From JADKAV01 sp963769435 (GTDB taxonomy: Bacteria > Actinomycetota > Actinomycetes > S36-B12 > UBA10799), in the NCBI GenBank assembly GCA_963769435.1, contig CAVYLN010000001.1, forward strand, positions 1,048,865-1,112,864: a stretch of 64,000 nt of DNA, given 5' to 3'. Below the pieces are notes generated by a model that was not told the DNA's origin, did not search any database, and worked only from the letters and a program-made list of their open reading frames with translations. This document shows positions 9,373 to 21,579 of the stretch, piece by piece (position 1 is the first letter of the stretch; each line of letters begins with the position of its first letter). A program made the translations under genes and the position numbers.

Positions 9373-9581
9373 GTCAGCAACTGAAGGTGCAGGGGATGAC
9401 CTGCGGGCACTGCGTCAAAGCGGTGGTCGAGGAACTCACGGCGATGTCCGGGGTGACCGAGGTGGACGTCGATCTGGTGCCGGATGGGACCTCCACCGTG
9501 ACGGTCACCAGCGAATCCCCACTCACCGACGAGCAGATCCGGATGGCACTGTCCGAGGCCGGCGGCTACCAACTCGTGTGA
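9369..9581 (+). CDS. copZ: Heavy-metal-associated copper chaperone (CopZ-like)
   Basis: A 70-residue heavy-metal-associated domain with the GMTCGHC metal site near residue 10, typical of cytosolic Cu(I) chaperones that hand metal to ATPases or to CsoR. It overlaps csoR by the ATGA arrangement, which supports a copper function. The usual partner, a CopA P-type ATPase, is not next to it: the next gene is an unrelated hydrolase 46 bases on. Length is normal for a single HMA domain. Confidence 0.88.
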   Translation: MSQQLKVQGMTCGHCVKAVVEELTAMSGVTEVDVDLVPDGTSTVTVTSESPLTDEQIRMALSEAGGYQLV

Positions 9582-9627
9582 TCGGTCGGCTTCCGCGACC
9601 GTTCCACCTCGCAGTTACGCTACGTGC

Positions 9628-10399
9628 GTGAGCACGTCGCTGGTCTTCCTCCATGGCCGGTACGCGGCCAGTGCGGACTGGATGGGCGCCATCGGTGCCG
9701 GGCTGAAGTCCGCCGGACGCCAGGAACTCCCGCGAGGATCTGGACATCGTCGAGGTCGACTATGCCGACGTGCTGCACGACGTGCTCGCGTCCATGCCGA
9801 CCCGCGAGATCGAGCAGAGCGAGCCGTCGACAGATTTCGCGCGGCATCAGCGGATGGTGCGTCTGTCGATGCACCCTTTCACGACCCGGCCAGGCAGCCC
9901 TTACGACTTCTTCCCCAAAGAATGGGTGACCCGCTTCCTGATGAGCCGGATGCCCGAGGTGCAGCGGTACCGCGCGCAACCGGAGGTTCGGGCCGCGGTC
10001 CGGGCGCGGTGTCTGGAACAACTGCCCAAGGGTGAGTTGATCCTGATCGGGCACAGCCTCGGTTCGGTCGTGACATTCGATCTGCTGCACTACTTGCCCA
10101 AGGACACCCACGTCACGTTGCTGCTCACGATCGGCAGTCCGATGGCACGCCGTGGGTGGCGGGACACGCTCGCGGAGTTCCGGGGTCGTTTCCCCACCGG
10201 GATCGTCACATCCTGGGTGAACCTGGTGAACAAGGGTGATTGGGTGACCGGCGGCGACGGCATCCACCTGTGGTACCCGCAGGCGATCGACGTCTTCGCC
10301 AGCCTGGGTCTCGGGATGCACGGCGAGACCCACTACCTGGCCTCCGCGCCGGCCGGGGTGGCGATCGGCGACGCCTTGAGCAGGATGGGGATGCGATGA
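9628..10399 (+). CDS. Alpha/beta hydrolase (one frameshift)
   Basis: Serine hydrolase-like protein of about 256 residues. The start SLVFLHGRY gives the oxyanion-loop HG motif, GHSLGS is the nucleophile elbow, and the late MHGETHYL carries a possible catalytic His. The frame shifts near 9723, in CAGGAAC, where deleting one G restores RQNSREDLDIVEVDYADVL. It starts at GTG 9628. Its last codons overlap the start of the nitrilase-family gene (ATGA at 10396), suggesting one transcript. The substrate is unknown. Confidence 0.7.
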
Positions 10400-11134
10400 G
10401 GGTGGCCGCGCTCGGCATCGACTGCGCCGACACCGAACAGACGTGGCGAACGCTGCGGGAGTTGCCGGCCGTCGACCTGCTCGTGCTCCCCGAGTTGGCC
10501 TTCGCACCCTGGCTGTGCGCCACTCGCGACTGTCGACCCGGCGGCCTGGGACCGGGCCGTTGCCGGGCAGCAACTCTCGCGGATCTCGGAGCTCGGGGCG
10601 CGCGTGGTCATCGGCACCTCCGCCACCACCGATGCCGACGGGCGGTACAACGACGCCTTCGTGTGGACCCGCGACGACGGTTTGCGCACCGTGCACCGCA
10701 AGACGTTCCTGCCCGACGAACCGGGTTACTGGGAGGCCTCCTGGTACGACCGCGGGCCGGTCGACTTCCAGGCATTCGACACCCCCGTGGGCCGTGTCGG
10801 GGTGAGCGTGTGCACGGAGATGTGGTTCACCCAACACACCTACCCCGACGTGGACCTGGTGGTTGTGCCCCGGGCGACCCCGCTGGAGACCACCGACAAG
10901 TGGGTGGCCGGTGCGGTCGCCAACGCCGTGTGCAGCGGGGCGTTCTGCATCTCCAGCAACCGCGCGGAGACGGTGGCGGGCACCACCATGGGCGGCGCCG
11001 GTTGGGTGATCGACCCGGACGGCGAGGTGCTCGCGGTCACCGGTGCGGATCAACCCGTGGCGATCGTGGACATCGACCTCGCGCGGGCCCGCACCGCGAA
11101 GTCCACCTACCCCAGGTACGTGCGCAGGGACTAG
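10396..11134 (+). CDS. Carbon-nitrogen hydrolase, nitrilase superfamily (one frameshift)
   Basis: Protein of about 245 residues with the Glu-Lys-Cys triad of the nitrilase superfamily. Glu lies in VLPELAF, Lys in HRKTFLPDE, and Cys in VSVCTEMWF. These enzymes hydrolyse amides, nitriles or carbamoyl groups; the exact substrate cannot be told. The frame breaks around 10530 (near GTCGACC); downstream DPAAWDRAVAGQQLSRISEL reads in another frame and rejoins the family pattern. The start overlaps the preceding hydrolase stop, so the two may form one operon. The gene is followed by a palindromic repeat and then ppdK. Confidence 0.78.
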
Positions 11135-11163
11135 CCCGACCCCGCCGCCCCACCCCCGACCCC

Positions 11164-11262
11164 GCACGAGGTTGGAGGTTGTTCACGAGGTTGGAGAACC
11201 CACGCGTGTGTTCTCCAACGCGGTGAACAACCTCCAACGCGGTGCCCGACCTCCAACCTCGC
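11164..11262. repeat. Nested palindromic intergenic repeat, family B copy 1
   Basis: Gap between two genes of the same strand. A 29-base left arm at 11171-11199 begins GTTGGAGGTTGTTCAC and continues with a second GTTGGAGAAC unit. It is mirrored at 11210-11238 (GTTCTCCAAC, then GTGAACAACCTCCAAC) with a three-base difference, GAG versus GCG. The centre contains CACGCGTG. A further CCTCCAACCTCG follows on the right. A close relative lies at 29230-29304. The leading CACGAGGTT module is shared with family A. Confidence 0.85.
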
Positions 11263-11349
11263 CGCAGCACCCGTACCACCCCCCGGTATTCACCAACGGA
11301 TTGGGCCAATGTCGCACGAAGGGTTGCCTCGCTGGGCAGAATGGGTCAC

Positions 11350-14060
<2,711 letters not shown>

Positions 14061-14113
14061 GTCGCACTCCGCACAGCGCGCAGCGCTCGTCCACGGTCTC
14101 TAGGCTGACGACC

Positions 14114-15341
14114 GTGGACGACCTGCAGATGATGTTCGAGAACGGACAGTACGAGGCCCTGATCCCGGCGTTGCGGGAGCGGATGTCCGAGGATCCCGCG
14201 ACGCTGACCGACCCGTTCGTGAAGCAGTGGGTGGGGATCCGCTGGCGTGACCTGTTCCTCAAGGCCGCGATGACCGACGAGCACGCGATCGCGGAGACCA
14301 AGAAACTGCCCAGGTCCGCTGCGGCATCTGCCGGTGAGCGGCAGTTCCAACCCGGATGTGCGTCGGGCGCTGGCCAACCGTTTCCTCAAGGATCTGAGCC
14401 TGATCGATCTCGAGATCGACCTGCCGCCTGCGCAGTTCGACGAGATCCGGAACACGTCGATGGTCCTGGTACCTGGAATGTTGACCGGCCTGCTGCACCC
14501 CGGGGCGCACGCCTTCCCGACCGAAGCCGACGAGCTGCAGGCCGAACGGGGGTGGCGGTACTACCGCTGTGACGCCCACACTCTGCGCGGCTGTGACGCC
14601 AACAGCGCCGACATCATCGAGACGATGGATGACGGGCTCGTGTACGACATGGCCAGCAGGGAACGGATCAACACCGATCCGCCCGGAGACGTGTTCCTCG
14701 TCGGGTATTCCAAGGGTGGCCCCGACATCATCCACTTCCTGGTGAACCATCCCGAGTACGCCAGCCGGGTCCGGGCGGTCTTCACCTGGGCGGGGGCGAT
14801 GCGCGGCTCGTACAGTGCCGACTCCATCTACGAGCAGATCAAGGACATGGACGTCAAGTCGTCCACCGACCGTCTCGCAGGCGTGCTGTCCATGATCAAC
14901 CCGTCGGTGATCTCGGCGGCCGGTCTGCGTCGCATGGACGAGTACGACGTGATCGGGGCGTTCGACGACCTGCGCACCAGCACCAGCGAGGCGTATCTGA
15001 ACGAGCACGCGGACTACCTGAACGGCCTGGGTATCCCGTTCTTCTCCGTCGCCGGTGCCACGACCCCGTTCGAGGTGCCGAACTTCCAGTTCGCCGACAC
15101 CGTGCGGATGACCAAGTACGACGCGAACAACGACATGCAGCTCACCCAGAAGCAGGCGTCGATGCCGATCGACATGTCGACCCGGGCGGCGATGCTGCAC
15201 GGACACCACTGGGACATCGCCTACGCGCCGTTCCCACCCCAGATGCGCGCTGCCAGCCCCAACCTGGACCATCCGTTCCCGAAGAAGGCCGCGCTGACGG
15301 CGAACTGGGAACTGCTCGCCGAACTCGGCGTGATCGACTGA
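14114..15341 (+). CDS. Putative alpha/beta-fold serine hydrolase (one frameshift)
   Basis: Protein of about 408 residues of unrecognised family. The central part looks like a lipase/esterase: VLVPGMLTGLLHPGAHAFP, then VFLVGYSKGGPD, a GxSxG elbow, with late HGHHWDIAYAPF providing a candidate His. The first 65 residues (VDDLQMMFENGQYEALIPAL) read in a different frame from the rest. Deleting a G in CAGG near 14312 joins them. No signal peptide. It starts about 54 bases after ppdK and probably forms its own or a shared transcript. The substrate is unknown. Confidence 0.6.
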
Positions 15342-15342
15342 C

Positions 15343-16734
15343 TCACAGCCGCCCGGTCAGTCCCCCACGCCGGGCGTCGGCGGCCGCGGTTCCGTCGCTG
15401 GACACCGCGTGCACGCCGCCGAAGTAGAAGTCGCGGTCACGCCAGTGGGAGACGGGTTCGGGCAACTGCGCCACCTCATCGGCAGGGAAGCCCGGTTCGA
15501 GTTGCACCACGCCGTCGTTGTCGGTGTGCACCCGCGGCGCGTCGATCGCATCCTGCAACTGCGCGCCCCGGGCGAGCTGCGAGATCACGCGGACCATGGC
15601 GCTTCGGATCCGCTCGCTGCCACCGGTCCCGAGTGCTGTCACGAGCCCCTGGTGTTCGAGCAGGCTCGGCGCCATCATCGACCGGATCCGGGCGCCCACC
15701 GGCAGTTCGTGGCCATCGGGATGGAGGTCGCTCTCACCCATCATGTTGTTGAGTTGGATGCCGGTGTCGCCCAGCATGACGCCGGAGCAACTGCCGTTGG
15801 ACACCGTCATCGAGACCGTCTGCCGGCCGTCGGTGACACTCGCGTGGGTCGTCCCCCGCACGGAGACCGGGTCCAGGGTCTTGTTGTGCTCGGTCGCGTG
15901 ACGCAGGGAGGTGAGCAGGTCGAGCGCCGTCGGCGTCTCGAGGCCGCTCAGGTCGCTGAGTGCCTGCGCGATGATCGACCCGCCCAGTGACGGCGCGGGG
16001 TTGGTGAGCAGAACCGCGCGCGGCATCTCCAGGCGCAGAGGCTCTCGCTCGTAGACCTGGTAGTCGGCCAGATCCTGCCGGCTCAGCGGTCCGACCGCGG
16101 GCAACGCGTTCACACCTGAGCGCACGGCGTCCACGAAGTCGGCGTACGCGGGATTGCGGAAGACGTCTCCGACGACCGGCAGCCGACCGCTCGGCGCGTA
16201 CACGGCCGTAGTCGCGGGCGTCATCGTGAGCACCGGCGTGAGCAGACGGATCACCAACGCCTGCTCGTCGGTCATCGTGGCACCCTCGCGGGCCATGCGG
16301 ATCGCCGGCTCCAGGATCTGCTCGCGGCTCAGCCGGCCGAACCGCTCATGCGCGTGCAGCAGGCCCACCAGCACACCGGGGACCGCGACGGTGGAGGCGC
16401 CCACCGCGAAATCCTGTCGTGCCCCCGCGAACTCGACCGTGATGATCCGGTGTTGGGGATCCCCGTGCGGCCTCGGCACCGCGGCGAAGAAGTCGATCAG
16501 GACCGTTCGACCGTCCGGCTCCCGGACCATCATGAATCCGCCGCCGCCGAGACTCGCGAGCCCCGGTTCGGTCACCGGCATGGCGAAGGCGGCAGCGACC
16601 GTGGCATCCACCGCGTTGCCGCCCTTGGCCAACACCTCGAGCGCGACGTCAACGGTGCCGGGGGCTCCGGCCGCGACCGCTGGATGCATGGACCAAGGGT
16701 AGTCCCCGACCAAACCGCCCTTCGGCGCGCCCAC
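15343..16734 (-). CDS. Gamma-glutamyltranspeptidase family protein
   Basis: Protein of about 463 residues of the GGT superfamily (N-terminal nucleophile hydrolases, self-cleaving precursors). The N-terminal part has the family LAKGGNAVDATVAAAFA and LGGGGFMMV. The nucleophile Thr sits in GTTHASVTD, preceded by the large-subunit region, and NPAPSLGGSI and NNMMGESDL are also family-like. It is shorter than classical GGT and has no signal peptide, so it may be a cytoplasmic acylase or amidase relative. GTG 16734 is chosen; ATG 16689 is an alternative. Convergent with the preceding hydrolase. Confidence 0.8.
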   Translation of the reverse strand: MGAPKGGLVGDYPWSMHPAVAAGAPGTVDVALEVLAKGGNAVDATVAAAFAMPVTEPGLASLGGGGFMMVREPDGRTVLIDFFAAVPRPHGDPQHRIITVEFAGARQDFAVGASTVAVPGVLVGLLHAHERFGRLSREQILEPAIRMAREGATMTDEQALVIRLLTPVLTMTPATTAVYAPSGRLPVVGDVFRNPAYADFVDAVRSGVNALPAVGPLSRQDLADYQVYEREPLRLEMPRAVLLTNPAPSLGGSIIAQALSDLSGLETPTALDLLTSLRHATEHNKTLDPVSVRGTTHASVTDGRQTVSMTVSNGSCSGVMLGDTGIQLNNMMGESDLHPDGHELPVGARIRSMMAPSLLEHQGLVTALGTGGSERIRSAMVRVISQLARGAQLQDAIDAPRVHTDNDGVVQLEPGFPADEVAQLPEPVSHWRDRDFYFGGVHAVSSDGTAAADARRGGLTGRL

Positions 16735-16841
16735 GCTGCCCTCTTGCCTGGCCTTGTCGACCCGTCGGATCTGCGGACGAACCCCGCCCGGTTCGACGGG
16801 CAACGCGCCGCCACACCCCGGCAACTGCCAGACTCACACAC

Positions 16842-17534
16842 GTGCTGAGCCTTGTGGCGTCCCTGGGATTCCTGGGACTTGCCGCGGTCGATCCGGTCGG
16901 TATCGCGGTGATGCCGGTCCTGCTCACGCAGAGCCACGGGATCAGGCGCTCGGTGTGGTTCCTCGTGGGCTCGGCGCTGGGCATCATGACCCTCGGGCTG
17001 GTGTTCGCAGTCGGGGCCGGGCACGTCATGCTGCGGCTGACGAAGGACTACCCATGGCTGGAACCAGGTATCGAGATCGTCGCCGGCGTCGGTCTCGCGG
17101 GCTTCGGGATCTACCTCTGGTGGCGCCGGCGCCAGGGCGAGGCGGGTCCGGAGGTGTCCGACGGACTGCGCCGCCGACTCGACCTCACCGGCGGCAAGCT
17201 GTTCGGCTTCGGCGCCGCGCTCGTGATCGTGCAGAGCCTGCTCGACGTCGTCTTCATCGTGGCCATGATCAATGTCGGCGCGAGCAGTCTGCCGATCGTG
17301 GAGGTCATGATCGCCGTGTTCGTCTACGCGATGGCCGCACTGGTCCTGCAGACCGCCATCGTCGTCGCATACGCATCGGTGGGGCCCGAACGACGGAGCA
17401 ACGTCACCGACGCCGTCTCGGGCTGGCTTGACCGCAACGGCACCACGGCTGCGATCGTGGCGGCTCTGGCGGTGGGCGCGGTCCTCGTGGCAAGTGGCGT
17501 GAGCGCCCTCAACGGCGGCCCCTCCCTGGGGTGA
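16842..17534 (+). CDS. GAP-family (Sap-like) membrane protein
   Basis: A 230-residue membrane protein with six hydrophobic segments in two halves separated by a basic cytoplasmic loop (WWRRRQGEAGPEV). The first helix DPVGIAVMPVLL resembles the LysE/GAP-type start, in which a conserved Pro lies in the opening helix. Mycobacterial GAP/Sap proteins help export lipids such as glycopeptidolipids; no cargo can be inferred here. A second member lies at 27585-28235. The GTG at 16842 precedes the first helix. Its end is only 15 bases from the end of serA on the other strand. Confidence 0.7.
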   Translation: MLSLVASLGFLGLAAVDPVGIAVMPVLLTQSHGIRRSVWFLVGSALGIMTLGLVFAVGAGHVMLRLTKDYPWLEPGIEIVAGVGLAGFGIYLWWRRRQGEAGPEVSDGLRRRLDLTGGKLFGFGAALVIVQSLLDVVFIVAMINVGASSLPIVEVMIAVFVYAMAALVLQTAIVVAYASVGPERRSNVTDAVSGWLDRNGTTAAIVAALAVGAVLVASGVSALNGGPSLG

Positions 17535-17549
17535 GCCGGCGCCTTCGCC

Positions 17550-18746
17550 TCAGTACAGAACGCGCAGACGCACGGTTTCCGGCAGCGCCCGCAACTGGTC
17601 CAGCACCTCGTCGGCGTAGTCGACGCCGATGTCGGTCAGCACGTAGCCGACGTCGCCGACCGTGCCGAGCAGTTGCCCCTCGACGTTGACCCCGTGGTCG
17701 GCCAGCACCGAGTTGATTGCTGCCAGAACACCGGGCACGTTGTGGTGGATGTGGGCCAGGCGGTGCGTGCCGGCGTGCTCCGGCAGCGCCAAGGGCGGCA
17801 GATTCACGCTGAGAACGGTCGAACCGTCCGCCACGAAGTCGACCATCTTGCCGGCGACGAACCGTCCGATGTCCTGCTGCGCCTCCAGCGTCGACCCGCC
17901 GATGTGGGGGGTGAGGATCACGTTGGGCAGTCCCCGAAGGTCACTGCGGAACTCCTCGCCCCGACTGCTCGGCTCCACCGCGAACACGTCCACGGCCGCG
18001 CCGGCGATCTGGCCGCTGTCCAGGTGTTCGCGCAGGCTCGCGGTGTCGATCACGAAGCCCCGGGAGAGGTTGAGGAACAGCGATCCCGGTTTCATGGCGG
18101 CGAACTGCTTCGGGCCGAACAACCCGGCGTTGCCCGGTCGGCCGTCCACGTGCAGCGTCACGACGTCGGCCACCGCCAGCAACTCGTCCAGCGAACCGCA
18201 CCGCCGCGCGTTGCCGAGCGCCAGTTTGTCGACCGTGTCGTAGAAGTGGACGACCATGCCCAGCGCCTCGGCGAGCACGGACAGTTGTGCGCCGATATTG
18301 CCGTAGCCGACGATCCCCAGCGCCCGTCCACGGACCTCGTGTGCGCCCGCCGCCGACTTGTCCCAGACCCCCTCGTGCATGAGCCGGTTCTTCTGCGCCA
18401 GCCCGCGGGTGAGCGCGATGATCTCGCACAGTGCGAGTTCGACGACGCTGCGCGTGTTCGAGTAGGGCGCGTTGAACACCGAGATCCCGAGGCCGGCGGC
18501 AGCCTTCAGGTCGATCTGGTCGGTCCCGATGCAGAACGCCCCGACCGAGAGCAGCGAATCGGCGTCGCGCAGATGTTCTGCGGTGACCTGTGACTTCGAC
18601 CGGATGCCGAGCAGGTGGACACCCTCGAGCCGCTCACGAAGTTCGTCGCCCTCCAGCGCCCGGTCGAGGGTCTCGACCGCGAAACCGCCCCGTTCCAGGG
18701 CGGCTGCGGCGTCCGGGTGGATGTTCTCAAGCAGAAGTGCGCGCAC
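17550..18746 (-). CDS. serA: D-3-phosphoglycerate dehydrogenase with ACT domain
   Basis: First step of serine biosynthesis: oxidation of 3-phosphoglycerate with NAD. The 398-residue protein has the compact architecture of the E. coli enzyme. A catalytic domain is interrupted by the NAD fold (GIVGYGNIGAQLS), with catalytic NLSRGFVID (Arg), AVDVFAVEP (Glu) and TPHIGGSTLEAQ (His). A C-terminal ACT domain of about 75 residues follows (HIHHNVPGVLAAINSVL), where serine feedback would bind. It lacks the longer intervening domain of mycobacterial SerA. Frame intact. Confidence 0.92.
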   Translation of the reverse strand: MRALLLENIHPDAAAALERGGFAVETLDRALEGDELRERLEGVHLLGIRSKSQVTAEHLRDADSLLSVGAFCIGTDQIDLKAAAGLGISVFNAPYSNTRSVVELALCEIIALTRGLAQKNRLMHEGVWDKSAAGAHEVRGRALGIVGYGNIGAQLSVLAEALGMVVHFYDTVDKLALGNARRCGSLDELLAVADVVTLHVDGRPGNAGLFGPKQFAAMKPGSLFLNLSRGFVIDTASLREHLDSGQIAGAAVDVFAVEPSSRGEEFRSDLRGLPNVILTPHIGGSTLEAQQDIGRFVAGKMVDFVADGSTVLSVNLPPLALPEHAGTHRLAHIHHNVPGVLAAINSVLADHGVNVEGQLLGTVGDVGYVLTDIGVDYADEVLDQLRALPETVRLRVLY

Positions 18747-18777
18747 GCACCCGATGGTACGGCGGCCCCTCCCGGTC

Positions 18778-18801
18778 GCCCGCGACCGGCCGATCGCGGG
18801 C
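18778..18801 (-). terminator. Hairpin after the DUF2505 gene
   Basis: Perfect 8-base stem GCCCGCGA/TCGCGGGC with an 8-base loop, lying 12 bases past the stop of the DUF2505 gene in its direction of transcription and before serA. There is no T-run, as is common in high-GC actinobacteria. Confidence 0.5.
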
Positions 18802-18812
18802 GCGCGGTCAGC

Positions 18813-19310
18813 TCAGTGGTTGGCCAGCCACTCCTGGTTGAAGGCGTACTCCTTGTCCAGGCTGGCCAGCGTCTCCTTCTCGACGACGCCTTCGAGCTTG
18901 CCGCCGACCAGGGGCACGCTGGCCTTGATGTCCATGCTGACGACCCAGTCGCTGGTGTCGTCACCGGTCGGGTTGATATCCAACTTGCCGGTCACGTGCA
19001 GGGGCTTGCCGGGGAACTCGATCGTCAGGTCGCAGGTGTAGCCGTCACCGACGGCCGTCCACGTCTCCGACTGCACCACCTGGTTGGTATCGCCCATGAT
19101 CTTCTTCGCGAAACCCGGGAGGTCCGCGGGGACCTGCCGCGCCACCTTCAGCGTCAGGCCGTCGTCGGTGGTGTCGAAGGTGTCCACCGAGGTCGAGATG
19201 TCGCCGAGCGTCTGGTACTTCGCATCGACGTACTCACGGTCCTGCAGCATCGCGAGAAGCGCGGCGGCGCTGGCCTGGTACTTGTCGACGCGCGAGATCT
19301 TCTTGGACAT
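18813..19310 (-). CDS. DUF2505 / SRPBCC-like protein
   Basis: A 165-residue protein resembling the DUF2505 family of actinobacterial helix-grip (START-like) proteins. The start DKYQASAAALLAMLQDREYVDAKY and later LHVTGKLDINPTGDD, VSMDIKASVPLVGGKLE fit that fold, which normally encloses a hydrophobic ligand. No signal peptide, so cytosolic. An AAGGAG ribosome-binding site lies just upstream of the ATG at 19310. It is divergent from the helicase gene, with a palindromic element (19416-19464) between them. Confidence 0.75.
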   Translation of the reverse strand: MSKKISRVDKYQASAAALLAMLQDREYVDAKYQTLGDISTSVDTFDTTDDGLTLKVARQVPADLPGFAKKIMGDTNQVVQSETWTAVGDGYTCDLTIEFPGKPLHVTGKLDINPTGDDTSDWVVSMDIKASVPLVGGKLEGVVEKETLASLDKEYAFNQEWLANH

Positions 19311-19415
19311 TCGCAACTCCTTCTGGGCGTGTGAATCGAAAGTAGCCCGCCCGTGCGACGGATTGCCTGTCGAAACGAGAACTCGATCCTCGGCCGATGC
19401 CCGTGCCCCGCCCGT

Positions 19416-19464
19416 CCTTTCGGTGAAGAAGTGACACCTCACGTGCCGCTTCTCCACCGAAAGG
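19416..19464. repeat. Palindromic intergenic element, family D
   Basis: Arms CCTTTCGGTGAAGAAG at 19416-19431 and CTTCTCCACCGAAAGG at 19449-19464 pair at 15 of 16 positions around a 17-base centre. The GTGAAGAAG core also occurs in family A arms, suggesting a distant relationship. It lies between divergent genes (DUF2505 and the helicase), about 37 bases before the helicase start, so it cannot be a terminator for either. Confidence 0.75.
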
Positions 19465-19500
19465 CCGTGTCTGACCGACCTATCCGATACTCTCGTACAC

Positions 19501-21528
19501 ATGTACGCAGATGATCTGCTGGTGGGGCTCAACGACGAGCAGCGGGCGGTCGCGCAGTTCGACGATCCGGTGGCACTGCGGGTGCTCGCCGGGGCGGGGA
19601 CCGGCAAGACCACGGCGCTCAGCGCCCGCGTGGCCCGGATCGTCGCCGACGGCGTGCCCGCTGAACGCGTGCTGCTGCTGACGTTCACCCGCCGGGCCGC
19701 GCGGCAGATGGTCGACCGCAGCCAGACGCGGCTCGCCAGGGCGGGCCTGCGTGCCGGCCGGGTGTCGGGAGGCACGTTCCATTCGGTCGCGCACCGGACA
19801 CTGCGCCAGCACGCGGCGCGGCTGGGACTGCCGGAGGGGTTCTCCGTGCTGGACCCGTCGGACGCGGCCGACGTCATGGACGTGGTCCGCGACGAGACCG
19901 TGCGGGACCTGCCGGGCGGCCGCCGCTTCCCGCGCAAGTCCACCCTGCTCGATCTGTACTCCCGCGCAGTCGACACCGGCACCCCGATCGGCGAGGTGAT
20001 CAACGCGACCGCGCCCTGGGCCGGCGACCTGGCCGAACCGATCGGAGCGGTCTGCAAGGCGTACATCGCACGCAAGCGCAGACTGGGCCTGCTCGACTTC
20101 GACGACCTGCTGCTGCACTGGCGGCAGGCGCTGCGCGACGAGCTGGTCGGCAAGTCGCTCGGCGGCTTGTACGACCACGTCCTGGTCGACGAGTACCAGG
20201 ACGTCAACGCGCTGCAGGTGGAGGTCCTGCAACTTCTGCGCGCCCACGATCCGCGACTCACCGTCGTCGGCGACGATGCCCAGGCGATCTACTCGTTCCG
20301 CGCCTCGAACCCCCGGCACATCCTGGAGTTCGACGCCGAGTTCCCGAACGCCGCCACCCTGCGCCTGAGCACGAACTACCGCTCGACGCAGGCGATCCTG
20401 GACACGGCCAACGCGCTCGCCGACGACGCACCCGAGGGTTTCAGCACCCGGCTGCACGCCGCGACCGCCGCGCCGGACACCGCGCCGCGACTGGTCCGCT
20501 GTGCCGACGAGGACCACCAGAGCACGTTGGTCTGCGAGCAGGTGCTGGCCCACCGCGAATCCGGGACCGCGCTGCGCGAACAGGCCGTGCTGGTGCGTGC
20601 GGCGCACCACAGCGACCGGCTCGAGATCGAACTCGGCCGCCGCGGCATCCCGTTCGTGAAGTACGGCGGTCTGCGATACCTGGAGGCCGCGCACGTGAAG
20701 GACCTGCTCGCCTCCTTCCGCGTGGCCGACAACCCCCGCGACGAGGTGGCGTGGTTCCGCCTCCTGCAACTGCTGCCAGGTGTCGGGCCCACGAAGGCCA
20801 AGCGTGCGGTGAGTGCGCTGGGCGCCGGAGCGGACGGGGAGGACTCCGACGTCCTGCTGCGCTGGCCGCTGGCCCTGGCCGAACTCCCACCCCCGGCACA
20901 CGCCCCGGCCGAGGCCGTGGCCCGGGCGATCGCCACCAAGCAGGCCGAGCCGCTGCGCCAGGCGATGGTGCCGCTGATCCGCGCGAACTACGACAACGCC
21001 GAGGAGCGCCTCGCCGATCTCGACGTGCTGGTGGAGGCCGCCGCCACGGTCCCCCGCCTCTCCGATGTGGCCGCGGACCATGCCCTGGATCCACCCCGCT
21101 CGACCGGCGATCTCGCCGGCACCCCCGCGATCGACGAGGACTGGCTGGTCATCAGCACCATGCACTCGGCGAAGGGGCTCGAGTGGGACGTGGTCCATGT
21201 GATCCACGCCGCCGACGGCAACATCCCCTCCGACATGGCCCTGAACGACCGGCACGGCCTGGAGGAGGAACGGCGACTGTTCTACGTGGCGATGACCCGG
21301 CCGCGGCACGAGGCGCACGTCTACGTCCCCCTGCGATACCACCACCGACCAGCCGGGCGCGACGACCGCCATTCCTGGGCGCAGCCGTCGCGCTTCCTCA
21401 CCGACCGCGTCACCTCGACCATGCACCAGGTCACGTTGCTGCCCGAGGATTCCGCCGACGAGGCGGATCTGGCGACCGTGGACACCACCGGTGCGGTGGA
21501 CGCTCATCTGGGCGGACTCTTCGGCTGA
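19501..21528 (+). CDS. UvrD/PcrA-type ATP-dependent DNA helicase
   Basis: A 675-residue superfamily 1A 3'-5' helicase. Motifs in order: Q motif LNDEQRAVAQF, Walker A AGAGTGKTT, TFTRRAARQM (Ia), VDEYQD (II), VGDDAQAIYSFRAS (III), STNYRS (IV), STMHSAKGLEWDVV (V) and VAMTRPRHE (VI). It lacks a nuclease domain and any obvious HRDC or Fe-S Cys cluster. It is shorter than canonical UvrD1, closer to actinobacterial short UvrD paralogues. Role: unwinding in repair or replication restart. Frame intact; followed by a hairpin at 21547. Confidence 0.88.
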   Translation: MYADDLLVGLNDEQRAVAQFDDPVALRVLAGAGTGKTTALSARVARIVADGVPAERVLLLTFTRRAARQMVDRSQTRLARAGLRAGRVSGGTFHSVAHRTLRQHAARLGLPEGFSVLDPSDAADVMDVVRDETVRDLPGGRRFPRKSTLLDLYSRAVDTGTPIGEVINATAPWAGDLAEPIGAVCKAYIARKRRLGLLDFDDLLLHWRQALRDELVGKSLGGLYDHVLVDEYQDVNALQVEVLQLLRAHDPRLTVVGDDAQAIYSFRASNPRHILEFDAEFPNAATLRLSTNYRSTQAILDTANALADDAPEGFSTRLHAATAAPDTAPRLVRCADEDHQSTLVCEQVLAHRESGTALREQAVLVRAAHHSDRLEIELGRRGIPFVKYGGLRYLEAAHVKDLLASFRVADNPRDEVAWFRLLQLLPGVGPTKAKRAVSALGAGADGEDSDVLLRWPLALAELPPPAHAPAEAVARAIATKQAEPLRQAMVPLIRANYDNAEERLADLDVLVEAAATVPRLSDVAADHALDPPRSTGDLAGTPAIDEDWLVISTMHSAKGLEWDVVHVIHAADGNIPSDMALNDRHGLEEERRLFYVAMTRPRHEAHVYVPLRYHHRPAGRDDRHSWAQPSRFLTDRVTSTMHQVTLLPEDSADEADLATVDTTGAVDAHLGGLFG

Positions 21529-21546
21529 CAGCTGCGGCGTGGACAG

Positions 21547-21567
21547 GCCCCCGGCACAGCCGGGGGC
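21547..21567 (+). terminator. GC-rich hairpin after the helicase gene
   Basis: Perfect 9-base stem GCCCCCGGC/GCCGGGGGC with a three-base loop, 18 bases past the helicase stop and 12 bases before the next start. It looks like an intrinsic terminator without a T-run; it could also occlude the next gene's leader. Confidence 0.55.
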
Positions 21568-21579
21568 TAGCGTGGCGGC

